Origin: Immersiella caudata
Taxonomy: Eukaryota; Ascomycota; Sordariomycetes; Sordariales; Lasiosphaeriaceae
Direction: 5' to 3'
Length of the DNA stretch: 64,000 nucleotides
Assembly (NCBI GenBank): GCA_030512335.1
Contig: JAULSU010000001.1
Coordinates: 1,240,001-1,304,000, forward strand
This document shows positions 31,785 to 42,375 of this stretch, one piece after another. The position numbers were made by a program, and so were the translations under genes. Below the pieces are notes generated by a model. It ran no database searches and was not told where the DNA came from. It saw only the letters and a program-made list of their open reading frames with translations. Position 1 is the first letter of the stretch. Each line of letters opens with the position of its first letter.

Positions 31785-33295
31785 ATGTCGGCCCATGTCG
31801 AGGTTGTGACGGCAGACTTCCGCCGCCACAAGATCAAAGTGACACCTGGCACTTATCTTGTGGATGTCCTCAACGAGGCTTGTCAGAAGCACAACCTTTC
31901 AAGCGACAAGTATCTGCTCAAGTAAGTTGCCCCGCGGAACACTCTCCTCATCAGGTCACTTACGACCTTAGACACAAGCAAAAAATCGTTGAACTTGCCG
32001 TTCCATTCCGAACATCAGGACTTGCACCTGGAGCAAAACTGGAACTGGTCCAAAAGTCCAATAGCCCATCTATTGTTTCTATTGCCCTTGATGTCAACGG
32101 AAGCCGGTATACGAAGAAGCTACCTAGTGATATGACACTATGGCAGGTAACGCGACAGTTTGAGACAGTCGACAAGGGTCTCAACATCACTGCCAAAGCC
32201 TCGGAGAAGACTAGTAATGTTGGCCAGGTGTATCACGATGCCCCGGTCATCAACATTATGGGCCGGGAGTACACGGCCATGGAGGACTTGCAAAAGACAT
32301 TGTCTCAGTGTGGAATCAACTCAGGGAGCATGGTGCTGAGGGTATCGTTCCGGAGTACCGACAAGACTCTGTACGATGCGATGAACGAGATTAGCCAGTA
32401 CCTCAAGGATGTCGAACCAACTCCAAGCGCTGGGGAAAAGAAGCCAAATCCCGCACCCGCACCTGCGAGGACAGAGCCACCGATGGCCCCGGTGGCTCAG
32501 ATAGAACGGGAGGATGCAGTCAAACAAGAACCTACAGAAGCCGAGGCGCCCCCTTCTTCTGAACCCGAGACTGTGAAGAACCAAGGCAAAGACTCGGAGG
32601 CAACCACCAATCTCGACCCCCTTCAGCCGGCAAGCGTGTTCTCTGCCCCCTCGTCCGCCACACCTGTCGCCGCCCGAATTCAGGTTGACGACTCCATGTA
32701 CGAACCAACCATCGCACATGCCCAGCTTCACCAAACTCACCTCGAGGCACGGACGCGCAATACACGCCTCAAATCTGATGCGGAACTCGCGGCCGATGCT
32801 GCAGAGGCCGCCGCAAAGCTCGCCAAGATCACAAAGGTCGACGTCAAGATCCGATTCCCAGATCAGACCTCGGCGCAATGGGTGGTCAAACCCGAGCATA
32901 CAGGGGCGTTTTTGTATGAAGCTGTCCGAGCTGTCATGGCCCATCCAAACCAACCGTTTAAGCTTATAATGTCTGGCCCGAACCCTACTACAATTCCCGA
33001 CAATACCAAGCGGCTCATTGCCGATTACAAGTTCAAGGCCCGTGAATTATTGAACCTTCTCTGGGATGGGGCCGTTTCAGCCGATGTACGGAAGTCCGCC
33101 TTTCTCAAGGGGAATGTCGCTAGCCGGGCGCAGGCGATCGTGGTTCCCGAGGTGCCTCGGACCGCTGCTGATGATGGTGGACCGTCTGCTGGATCATCGA
33201 AGCCGGTCAAATCGGAGGGGAGTGACTCGAAGGCAGACGGAGAGGACATTCGGAAGAAGATAGGCAAGTTCTTTAAGCTGCCTGGTAAGAAGTGA
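31785..33295 (+). CDS. TUG/ASPSCR1-like UBX-domain protein
   Basis: Two exons, 31785-31921 and 31972-33295 (50-nt intron); 486 aa. Start MSAHVEVVTADFRRHKIKVTPGTYLVDVLNEACQ is the TUG-type ubiquitin-like domain (about residues 1-80). A second ubiquitin-like stretch follows (about 90-185: IALDVNGSRYTKKLPSDMTLWQVTRQF). Residues 190-300 are an acidic, Pro-rich linker. A UBX-like domain sits at about 325-405 (KVDVKIRFPDQTSAQWVVKPEHTGAFLYEAVRAVM ... FKLIMSGPNPTTI), and the tail is basic (IGKFFKLPGKK). UBX proteins are adaptors of the p97/Cdc48 ATPase; TUG family members act in p97 hexamer disassembly and membrane traffic. The specific fungal role is not shown by the sequence. Confidence 0.9.
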
Positions 33296-33718
33296 GCAGC
33301 TTGACAAGTCTATTGAAGGGTCGGCACTTGTTATGTTTAGAGAGTAGATTTTGGTTGGCATTGTTTGGCGTTCTGGGTGGACACGAAGCGCATACAGGGC
33401 CCTGCCCACACTCAGCGCTGTTCTTGTAGTGGATGTCATCATACTTGATCATGCTCGGTTCTATTCGTCTCACGTGCTACGTAGATTCTTGTCACGCGAC
33501 TCATAGATCGTGAGAATCGTCGTTGACTTGGCCAGTAACCGTGGTTGTGGTGGAATTCAGCGCTGTGCCATTAACAGGCTATCTTGCTGCGCCTGCAGCA
33601 GAATATTTTCCCAAGACCATCCTTGATATAAAAACGTCCCAGGAGATCCATGATACCACGCCGAACCATGCGCAAAAACAGACCCGAGGTAGACCCTTCA
33701 CACGCCGATTTTTTCCAT
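33296..33718. other. Convergent 3' flanks, TUG gene / rpl36
   Basis: About 0.4 kb between convergent stops. Contains overlapping CACGTG and TACGTA palindromes near 33471-33482; no further signal. Confidence 0.45.
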
Positions 33719-34460
33719 TTAGTGACCGGCACGGCGGGACTCAGCGATGACGCGCTGGAGCTCGTCGACCTTGGCCTTGGCACGGCCGAAAGTTCCAAGC
33801 TAGAGATGGTGTTAATTGCAATTCGACTGTCTCGGCGTGTGGATGAAGACATACTCTCTTCTTGGCGAGCTTGCGCGCGCGCTTGTCCTTGCTGTTGCGC
33901 AGCAATTCAATAACGCGGCGCTCGTAGGGGGCGAGGCTATATAGAAAAGTAGAGTTAGCATCCAGGTAATAATTGTCTACCCCCAAGCTATCGGTAGCCC
34001 TCATCGTCATCGATGCCGGCCACTGCCCTCCCGCCGGGCAACAAACACCAACGTGAACAGGAAACTCACCCAGCAACCTCCTTGACGATATCCCGAACGA
34101 AAGCGGTACGCTTGCTCAGGTGGCCCTTGGTGCGCGAGACACGGGGCTTAGAGACACGAGCAGTGGTCTTCTGTATTCAGGGGAAAAGAATTGAAAATCC
34201 TGGTCAGCCTACAGTTCCCTTTGGTGTCGCAAACAAGCAAAAGTCCATCATCTGCAATGGCCCCGTCGTGGGAGAGAAGCAATTCCAGGCTCTCTATGCT
34301 TCCCGTACCATTTGCTCCCACGATGAGAGGGTGGCGGGGGAAGCGCAGAGAGATCGGATCTGCTTCAGGACGGCGACGCAGAGATCCTCCACGAGGTGAG
34401 ACATACGTGACCCTTGTTGAGTCCAACGGCCAGGCCGGACTTGGGAGCTTCCTTAGCCAT
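33719..34460 (-). CDS. rpl36: 60S ribosomal protein eL36
   Basis: Component of the large cytosolic ribosomal subunit. Four exons on the minus strand: 34407-34460, 34070-34170, 33855-33936 and 33719-33799; 105 aa. The spliced protein reads MAKEAPKSGLAVGLNKGH, KTTARVSKPRVSRTKGHLSKR, TAFVRDIVKEVAG, LAPYERRVIELLRNSKDKRA and RKLAKKR-LGTFGRAKAKVDELQ, ending ESRRAGH. Highly basic, full length, family-typical. Intron 1 is long for this genome at 236 nt; ribosomal protein introns of that kind can host snoRNAs, but I found no convincing C/D box pair there. Confidence 0.96.
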
Positions 34461-36274
34461 TGCGAGTGTGGTGATTTCGGGTAGTGGTGGTCGAAATTGG
34501 TTGTCGTTGGCGTCGTCGTGACTTGAGGAGAGGGAAGTCCCAATTTCAGTATTCGAATTTGGAGAAAGTGCTCCCCGAAAAGTTTCTGTGGTGGCTGGTG
34601 CTGGTGGGGCGCGGGTTTTGAGTGGCTTGACATATGTGGCTAGTGGACCCAAAATCTTGGCAACGTGTTTTCCTGGGTCACACCCAACGGCTTGGCTTAG
34701 CCAACATCTTGATCTCCATCTAATCACAACAACCGACGATTTCCATGTGGAATTTCAGACTCGCACAATCTACCATTGAGGTGCCTACCCCGCTTGCACT
34801 ACGCTTTATAGGTACCCACGAAAGCTGGTAGGTATTTACCCGTGGTGCATTTCGATGGGTGCCGCCGCGGTCTTCGTGAGAGACTCCTCGGTTCCACTGG
34901 GTCTGTTCGACAAGTAACCTCCTCGACACTTCATCGGCGTACTCGACAATACCTCCGACAATACGAGTCAATACAGTCTCTGGTTTTTTGACCTCTCCGG
35001 CTAGTTTATCTCACGGATGCGTGCTCAGGCACCACTCTCTATTACCCGAATAACCTACTGGTCGCACTCGGAACAAGTTGAAGGTGTCTGCCGCCCAGAC
35101 AACCACTATTCCTAGCAGTTCAACGCTCATTTGGCACTTGGAGATATCTCACATCTCGCATGGCATACAGGAGCCCGTCCCGCGTACCACCATGCACTCA
35201 GTTGATTCGTCACGCAGTGTGGCTGCCTCGTGGTTCCGCAGCTATCAGTTACAAGTCTGAAGAAGGGTACTTCACGGGTCAAGTCAATGTCTGCCTACAT
35301 CGTAGACCTACCGCACGACGGAGTGTTAGCAATGAATACCAGTGAGAGAATAGTAGATGTTGAGATGGGATGCTGTTTGGTAAACCTTTTCGTTTCCCAA
35401 GGCCATGCAATCCATTCAATATCACTTTTGATGGCTCGAACACGCTGAGTGTATGTTTCAGGACGAGGCTCTTCATAGTTGACGAGCCTCGTATTGCTCC
35501 AGCGGAGAACGGAATGCAGTCAAGCGGTGCTGAAGCGAGGTTTCACAGGGTCGTTGACGGACCGACGGGCTGGAACCTTGTCGTATTTTGTCCAAACTTC
35601 CATGCCCAGCTCCCCGTATTATCTTCACTTTTCCTGTCAGATAAATTGGCACAGAGCCCGCCTTCAATATCGAAGTCACAAACTTCGGATCCCGGCTGAT
35701 ATTCGAAACGGTAAGATAAGAAGGCCGCGAGGCGCGTTTGCCGGTAGGAGTTTTGATTGGTCAATTTGGCGGTCTCATCGAAACGAAACAACTCTCCGCT
35801 TGGATCGAGCCAGGCAGGCTCGTTGCAAGCTCACTTCGGTGAGCGGTTCAAACGGGGACGTTCTGGCATATCATTGGCTGTGGACATCTCGCTCCGCCGC
35901 AAGGGAAGGACCGCTCCCACCACTGGTTTCCATCCGGGCCCGGATGATTGCACCTAGATCTTGCAACCCCCCGAGCCCCCTCCTTCATTTGCTTGGCCGC
36001 TTGTGGGATGACAGGCTGCACACCGAGCCATGTTGGGATCTTTGTGTGTAGAGGGGTGGGTAACGGCTGCAAGGTACCCGTGGAGTTGTGACGAACGGCG
36101 CAGTGAATGGTAAATGGATCGCCACTGCCATTTATATATTCGAGGATCGGTGTCGCCTGTAATCTTGGTTTTTCAATCGACCTGCCTTTCATTCCTCGAC
36201 TTATCCGCAAGTTGATACATCTGAAGACGAACATTATCTCGAGCATCGTCAGTCTGTACATCACTCATATCAAC
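34461..36274. other. Intergenic, rpl36 upstream / secreted protein upstream
   Basis: About 1.8 kb, 5' of both neighbours. A 190-codon open frame at 35479-36051 (plus) has atypical composition and no domain and is rejected. No RNA gene seen. Confidence 0.45.
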
Positions 36275-36905
36275 ATGCTGCGCCTCTACAGTATTCTCGC
36301 GGCCCTCGTGGCGATTGCATCCGCCGTTACGGCGATGACGGCCGCCTCGGAGTTGAACTACGCCCTTCCCGAGAGCTTTCCCAAGGTCCTCCTCCAGAGC
36401 GACTGCTATATGCCCCTCAACTTCTCGGTCTTTGGACTTGAGCTCTGGTTCCCGGCCCCCAACAACCCCAACAACTTCACGGGCTCCTTTGTGTACATGG
36501 ATATGGGCACCAACATCACAACCAACTGTCAGAGAAACGCGACTTCTCCCAATGTCGGAGGTGAGGGACATGCGGAAAGATGGGGATGCGATGTTCCCTT
36601 CGTCCAGTTCATCTGGCAGAACGGCACCTTGACTATCATTGAGAAAGCCTGCCCTTTTACCGGCACGTAAGTGAAAGATTCTGGCATTCCAAACGCAAAA
36701 ATGGTGCTGACAATGCACCAGAGCTAGCACCTTCGAGGCTTCTGGCAGCGTAGAGCCAGTCTTCAACTGCACGGCGACTGCCGCCCCTCAGTGGCCCAGC
36801 GGGGACGGCTCGTATTGCCAGGCTATCGATGGCCAGATCAACGGCAACTTCACCAGTTTACAGCCTGCACCCCCCGCAAAGTTTGTGGACATGGAGGTGT
36901 CCTAG
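36275..36905 (+). CDS. Small secreted cysteine-containing glycoprotein, function unknown
   Basis: Two exons, 36275-36666 and 36722-36905 (55-nt intron); 191 aa. The N-terminus MLRLYSILAALVAIASAVTA is a clear signal peptide. The mature part has six cysteines (in SDCYM, TNCQR, WGCDV, KACPF, FNCTA, SYCQA), so three disulfides are possible. There are seven N-glycosylation sequons (NFS, NFT, NIT, NAT, NGT, NCT, NFT). No transmembrane segment, GPI signal or dibasic processing repeat is visible. I do not recognise the family. Size, secretion and even cysteine count fit fungal small secreted or effector-like proteins, but no role is shown. Upstream neighbour of a secreted lipase on the same strand, which may reflect a shared extracellular setting or chance. 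Confidence 0.85.
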
Positions 36906-37661
36906 TCTGAAGTACACGAAGTCGTCCCAATGCACACCTATTCGGTTGTTTTCCTTTCAGGCGTTTCGGCGTTGGTTGGACTCGAACCCGACCCGCGGTT
37001 TTCCCAGGCTAGACTGGAGGGCGGCGCCCCTGGGTAATTAGGCATCGACATTGCAGACAGAATGGCAGCATCCAAAGGGAATGGAAAATGGACTCCATGA
37101 GGAATTGAGGTTGGGCATAGAAACACGCATACTCAGAGTAGACGGACGAGAATGGCTAATGATGAATTGCGATGAGAACCGTTGAGGAAATCGAGTGAAC
37201 AGCGATGTCTGTTCCCTGGCTTTGCCGTAGGCATGCTCCCAGGCTGCATTAATGGGAGCGCGGGGTGTCACAATGTGGCGCTAATCCTGGCCTGCGGGCC
37301 CGATTCCCCCGGATCTAACCCTCTCGTCATCGCCGAGAATCGACACCAGCAACCTTTTTGACCCTTCATCTTGCATCACCCGCCCCCCCGGAGCCATCGA
37401 GGCGGTCGCGACAAAACTAAGCGTCAATCGAGTTTTCCAAGAATCTGTGCTGTGCACGACTGGCTGTAAAGATTACTCGGCTTCGCATCACTCAGCGACC
37501 CGAGCTGTCGGGTGGTCGCACCGCGTGACCACGGGCAGAACCATGCTCCACCAACATACAACCCCCGGAGGCCGCGCTTGAGGACCCTACTCAACTACAC
37601 TTCTACCTGCTCTCACATCTTCTCGTAATCTCAGAATTTGCGTTTTGATGCGAGCAACAAA
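36906..37661. other. Intergenic, secreted protein / lipase
   Basis: About 0.76 kb: 3' flank of the secreted protein and upstream region of the lipase. A perfect B-box-like 11-mer (minus strand, near 36979) is present, but the flanking bases do not form a tRNA T-stem. Nothing else. Confidence 0.45.
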
Positions 37662-38906
37662 ATGTTGTTACAATCGCTCCCCATGTTATCTCTGCTGGGA
37701 CGCTTCAGCGCCCTCGCGACACCACTCGGACCACCAGAGCAACACACCATATCACCACACGATGCGCCAACCTCTCCGCAAGGCGTCTCCACCCCCTTTT
37801 TCGCCTCCCTGGAGCGCTTAGCCAGACTAGTCGACATCACCTACTGCGTCGGCACAACCGGCGTCTCCCCGCCCTTCTCGTGCGCTTCGCGATGCAAAGA
37901 CTTCCCCTCACTCAAGCTGGAACGGACCTGGAACACGGGGGTTCTGCTAAGCGACAGCTGCGGCTACATTGCTGTCGACCACGGGGAGGACCGCAAGACC
38001 AGGGACGGCGGAATCCTTAACTTCGGCCCGGCTATCATTGTGGCGTTCCGTGGTACCTACAGCATCACAAACACAATTGTCGATCTGAGCACCATCCCGC
38101 AGGAGTACGTCCCGTATCCAGCACCTGATGACGGTGATGGAGATGGGCAGCAGCCGGAGCACAAGTGCACGAACTGCACGGTGCACATGGGCTTCATGTC
38201 GTCCTGGCGCAGCGCCCGAGAGGTGGTCCTCCCCGCGCTCAAGGCAGCGCGCGAGCGTCACCCGGGGTATCCCATCCATCTCGTCGGACATAGCCTAGGC
38301 GGCGCCGTGGCTGCACTCGCAGCGCTGGAGTTGCGTCTCTCGATGGGCTGGACAGATCTTACGGTGACGACCTTTGGCGAGCCGCGGATAGGCAACGAGG
38401 GACTGGCCAACTACCTCGACGCTGCATTCGGGTTGAAAAACAAAACCGCTGCAAACACCGAGAAATTACCGTACCGCCGTGTCACGCACGTCAACGACCC
38501 CGTTCCTCTCCTGCCATTGACGGAATGGGGTTTCCGCCCGCACGCGGGAGAAGTGTACATTACCAAGTCTGAGCTGCAGCCTGCGCCGGAGGACCTCCGT
38601 CTTTGCCATGGGGATAACGACCCGGAGTGTATGGACGGTGCGGATTCCGAGGACTGGGTCACCTGGGCCTGGGGGGCGCTGCGAAGGCAAAAGAAGGGGG
38701 AAGTGGAGGTTGAGATCGATATCGATGGGGACGAGGCGACAGTCGTGGCGAGGAGTTTCCCAGCGAGGTTCAAGCTCTGGCAGCTGTTCTTTGCCCATAG
38801 GGATTACTTCTGGAGGCTGGGACTGTGTGTCCCCGGTGGTGACCCGGCAGATTGGGGACGGGGGCCATACAACATGTCCTTCGGCGCTATTCATGATGAT
38901 CTATGA
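37662..38906 (+). CDS. Secreted class 3 (Rhizomucor-type) lipase
   Basis: 414 aa, one exon, from ATG 37662. The start MLLQSLPMLSLLGRFSALA gives a signal peptide, so the enzyme is extracellular or secretory. Alpha/beta hydrolase of the lipase_3 family, hydrolysing triacylglycerol or related esters. The oxyanion/strand segment IIVAFRGTYS leads to the nucleophile elbow HLVGHSLGGAVAAL (Ser about 211). The Asp lies in VTHVNDPVPLLP and the candidate His in FFAHRDYFW near the C-terminus. Cysteines (TYCVG, FSCASRC, SDSCGY, CTNC) suggest disulfides. Length is on the long side for the family because of an acidic insertion (about residues 335-375, EVEVEIDIDGDEATV). A 20-G homopolymer begins 8 bp after the stop. 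Confidence 0.92.
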   Translation: MLLQSLPMLSLLGRFSALATPLGPPEQHTISPHDAPTSPQGVSTPFFASLERLARLVDITYCVGTTGVSPPFSCASRCKDFPSLKLERTWNTGVLLSDSCGYIAVDHGEDRKTRDGGILNFGPAIIVAFRGTYSITNTIVDLSTIPQEYVPYPAPDDGDGDGQQPEHKCTNCTVHMGFMSSWRSAREVVLPALKAARERHPGYPIHLVGHSLGGAVAALAALELRLSMGWTDLTVTTFGEPRIGNEGLANYLDAAFGLKNKTAANTEKLPYRRVTHVNDPVPLLPLTEWGFRPHAGEVYITKSELQPAPEDLRLCHGDNDPECMDGADSEDWVTWAWGALRRQKKGEVEVEIDIDGDEATVVARSFPARFKLWQLFFAHRDYFWRLGLCVPGGDPADWGRGPYNMSFGAIHDDL

Positions 38907-38913
38907 TGTGTTT

Positions 38914-38933
38914 GGGGGGGGGGGGGGGGGGGG
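38914..38933 (+). repeat. Homopolymer tract, 20 consecutive G
   Basis: G20 directly downstream of the lipase stop codon (38904-38906), so it would lie in that mRNA's 3' UTR. Such tracts can form G-quadruplexes and are unstable in length; the true number may differ from the assembly. Confidence 0.9.
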
Positions 38934-41144
38934 TAATATTGTTATCGAGATGGGAAACGGAAACAGCATGGAACTGGATGGTCAGTTTGGACTCATTAGC
39001 ATGGCGTAGCGTTGGGTATCGGGATTTAAAACATTGTGATGTTGCTGTTAATAGTATCGGATGTATAATCTAGGTATCGGACAGGCAGGGAAAATAATGT
39101 ATAAATTGCATGCAGCGTCTTTGATGGGCTTTGTTGTTGCCGGACTGCCGCGACCCAAGAAAGTAACTAGTGTTCCTGTTTGCTATCAACACGTACGAGG
39201 TTATACAACATATTACGCGGTCACGACCTCTGTCTATTGACCTTCGTCATCTGTCGCACAACAGGGAAGCCGTTGCTCCCTCCCGCCCAAGTGGCTGCCT
39301 CACTTTTTGCTGATTGCGTTTGGGGATCTGGCCAAATTGTCTGCCAATGATGAGTGCAGAGGTGTTGTAGTACGGGGCGAAGTCGTGAGGGATGTCATAA
39401 CATCATAGCATCGATGGCTCCCCGTCACGAGAGCGTTCGAAAACTTTGGCGTACCAAGGCCTTAGCCAAAACAAAGTTATCTCAGCTTGCGTGGGGGTGC
39501 CTGCCACCTGGGCGTGCAGACCCAGTGTCAAGCCAACAAGCGTGACACCCAAACAACAAGAGATTGGTCCGGATGCTACCATCTTGGACTTCATGATCAA
39601 CCAACCTGGAGCAAAGATATCTACAGCATTGGTCCAAATGTGCGTGGCTGCCCTGTGATTTATCAGAGTATCTCCCCGAGGATGTCTTTTTGGACCAGTC
39701 AACGGATCCATTTCATGGCCGTGGTCAGGCTCTACGAAATGCTGGTATCTAGGTGTGGTAGGGTGCGAGGCAAGATCTTGAAAAGCGCGTGACGGCCATG
39801 GTCTACAAACCGATTGGCGGCTGAAAGAGGGGTCGAGTGCGAAAAGCAAGTCCGTTGAGCCAGTTGCGCGGGCCAGAGTCTGGTCAAACGAGTGACCATG
39901 ATATTCAACGGGGCAGTGCTGAGCGCCTGTCATCTGGTTGCTTTTTTTGTCTGGCGAAATGGTGAGGAGGATCGCGGCCTGTTCCCCTGTCGTCCTGTGG
40001 TCGGGAAAGTGGATATTTTCTTCGTTCTAGCCGGTTCCATCCATCAACTCCTCCGCTGATGAGTTGTACAAAGCGGTAGCGCCCCACTGAAGCGCTTTGC
40101 CTCTTCCCGCTGGTCTTAATGACGGCGGGGCTCTCATTCATTGTGGCGAGGGCGCGGAAAACATTGCGGTCCACAGATTTGGGGGCCAGAGACTGGCAGC
40201 CGCCAGTGGGTGGCTTGCTGCCACATGACTGGTGAGGACGTGCTTGATGTGCGCAGCTGGCACGAGACATTGTGCCCAAGCGCTGCCGATAAGAGATCGC
40301 CTTGTTTTGGTGGTGGGCAGAGGAGGGGTCGAAGCCTCTGAGTCAAAGGACTCATGTGGGGACGAGGACGGCAGCCCCTCCTCACTGTATTCTTGGGCTT
40401 GGGTTGCAAGATTGCCAAACACCAAGCCAGGAAATTGCCCGGCATCGTGATTTCCTAGCTGTGAGAAAGAGGATACCGGAGCACAGAGCACGCCGGGGTT
40501 GGTGGGGCAGCAAGCTCAAGGAGCGCATCAAGAGGAGGCTCCTCGCTCAGCGTCAAGGCGGGGGATCCATTGATGTTTCCGAGATGGGGTTATGCTGGCC
40601 GTCCCGCTTCCCGGGCCTGGTCCGAGCAAGACCGAATGCAGTGCCCTCGTAGACCGAGAAATGGTTCTAAGGCGGGATTGAGGCCTTGGGAGTGTCAACG
40701 GTGTGCTGCCAATGTCAATGGGCGCGTAGAGATCTGTCAATGCCCATGTCTGGGATGAACGGGAGAAACCAGAACGATGGGTGTGATCCACAGGGCAAGT
40801 CGAGGGGCCTGTGGGTTGGGGCCCTCTGTTAAGAAAGCACTGCAATTTCCATTGGGGAAGGAGCGCTAGGGAGGTCACGGGCTAGCGTAGCACCTTGTCG
40901 TTTAATTCGACCTCGTCCCCGAAAAAACAAGGGCCCCCGGCCAGTGGGAGACTGCGGCCCTCTCCAAGTCCCTTCGCTCAAACCACCGAAGTTGAACTTG
41001 TTCGTCAACCAACATCACGTCACAAGACAGCAAAACAATCACTCTCGCCGCAACTCTACCAGCGATATCTGTTTTCTTTCTCTCTCTCCGGAGTCTTTTC
41101 AATATTTCTGACTTGCGCATTCCCTACCAATAAATCACAGAAAA
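38934..41144. other. Intergenic, lipase 3' flank / 14-3-3 promoter
   Basis: About 2.2 kb. Overlapping open frames of 100-180 codons on both strands (for example 39403-39933 minus) lack domains and are not supported. The last 250 bases are C/T- and A-rich leader before the 14-3-3 start. Confidence 0.45.
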
Positions 41145-42375
41145 ATGGCATCTGAGGTGAGTAGAATCCAAGACACATGCCGCAGCGCTTCCGCCTGAAG
41201 CCGCACTCTCCCCCTCTCTGGTCTGCTCGTGCCCGACACTGCCTCGCAGGCTGTGACAACGTCGAGCGCCAGCACCCAAAACCCCGCACTGCACCCTACT
41301 GTTGTTTACTCTACAAAGACGCACTTTGGCTAACCATGGCGACCTCATCACAGCGCGAAAGGTGTGTTCAGCTCTCTGCGGCAACGGTGACCCGGGCTTC
41401 GTCCCCACTGCCCACCAGCGTACTGACGATGCCGTGAAATTTGCAGCAAGACATTCCTCGCCCGCCTCTGCGAGCAGGCCGAGCGCTACGATGAGATGGT
41501 CACGTACATGAAGGAGGTTGCCAAGCTTGGTGGTGAGCTCACCGTCGACGAGCGCAACCTTCTCTCGGTCGCCTACAAAAACGTGGTTGGCACCCGCCGC
41601 GCCAGCTGGCGCATCATCTCGTCGATTGAGCAAAAGGAGGAGTCCAAGGGCTCTGACAAGCACGTCGGCACCATCCGCGAGTACCGCAACAAGATTGAGA
41701 GCGAGCTCGAGAAGGTCTGCCAGGATGTTCTCGATGTCCTCGACGATTCCCTCATTCCCCACGCCGCCTCCGGAGAGTCCAAGGTGTTTTATCACAAAAT
41801 GTGCGTGAATAAAAGAAGCCCAGAAAAAAACGGTTATCGTGTTACATTGACTGACCTCTGTTGTAGGAAGGGTGATTACCACCGCTACCTCGCCGAGTTC
41901 GCTTCCGGTGAGAAGCGTAAGCTTGCTGCTACCGCTGCCCACGAGGCCTACAAGGTAACAACAGGCTTTGCACCGCAAAGTTGATTCTCCTAAAAGGTTT
42001 ACTAACCGGTTTTCTTCCTCGCAGAGCGCGACCGATGTGGCTCAGACCGAGCTGACCCCGACCCACCCTATCCGCCTGGGTCTGGCCCTCAACTTCTCCG
42101 TGTTCTATTACGAGATCCTCAACTCGCCCGATCGTGCTTGCCACCTTGCCAAGCAGGCTTTTGACGATGCGATTGCCGAGCTCGATTCCCTTTCGGAGGA
42201 GTCGTACCGCGACAGCACTCTTATCATGCAGTTGCTCCGCGACAACCTGACTCTCTGGACCTCGTCGGACAGCGCTGAGGCCGAGGCCCCGGCCCAGGCT
42301 GATGCCCCCAAGGCCGAGGAGGAGAAGAAGGAGACAGAAACCAAGACTGACGATGCGACGGCTGGCGAGTCGTAA
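41145..42375 (+). CDS. 14-3-3 protein
   Basis: Phosphoserine/phosphothreonine-binding dimeric adaptor. Five coding exons: 41145-41156, 41354-41361, 41447-41800, 41867-41954 and 42025-42375; 270 aa. Exon 1 encodes only MASE. Exon 2 is 8 nt (CGCGAAAG) and, with the first base of exon 3, encodes Arg-Glu-Ser. The joined start MASERESKTFLARLCEQAERYDEM matches the family. Signature motifs are intact: RNLLSVAYKNVVG and YKDSTLIMQLLRDNLTLW-type (here YRDSTLIMQLLRDNLTLW). The phosphate-binding Lys/Arg/Arg/Tyr residues lie in KNVVGTRRASWR and GDYHRYLAEF. The acidic Ala/Glu/Lys-rich tail (about residues 240-270) is normal for fungal members. Intron 1 (197 nt) has CTAAC and intron 2 has a CTGAC branch motif. 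Confidence 0.96.

Noticed and set aside
34171..34406. C/D box snoRNA in the long first intron of rpl36
   Set aside because: An ATGATGG and a CTGA are present on the gene strand about 45 nt apart, but the C box is imperfect, there is no terminal stem, and no C'/D' pair could be identified.
35479..36051. 190-codon plus-strand open frame upstream of the secreted protein
   Set aside because: Very high Arg, Ser and Cys content, no domain or signal peptide, and no good start context.
36975..37060. tRNA on the minus strand from a perfect B-box match GGGTTCGAGTCC
   Set aside because: The T-stem would have three mismatches out of five pairs and no cloverleaf can be drawn.
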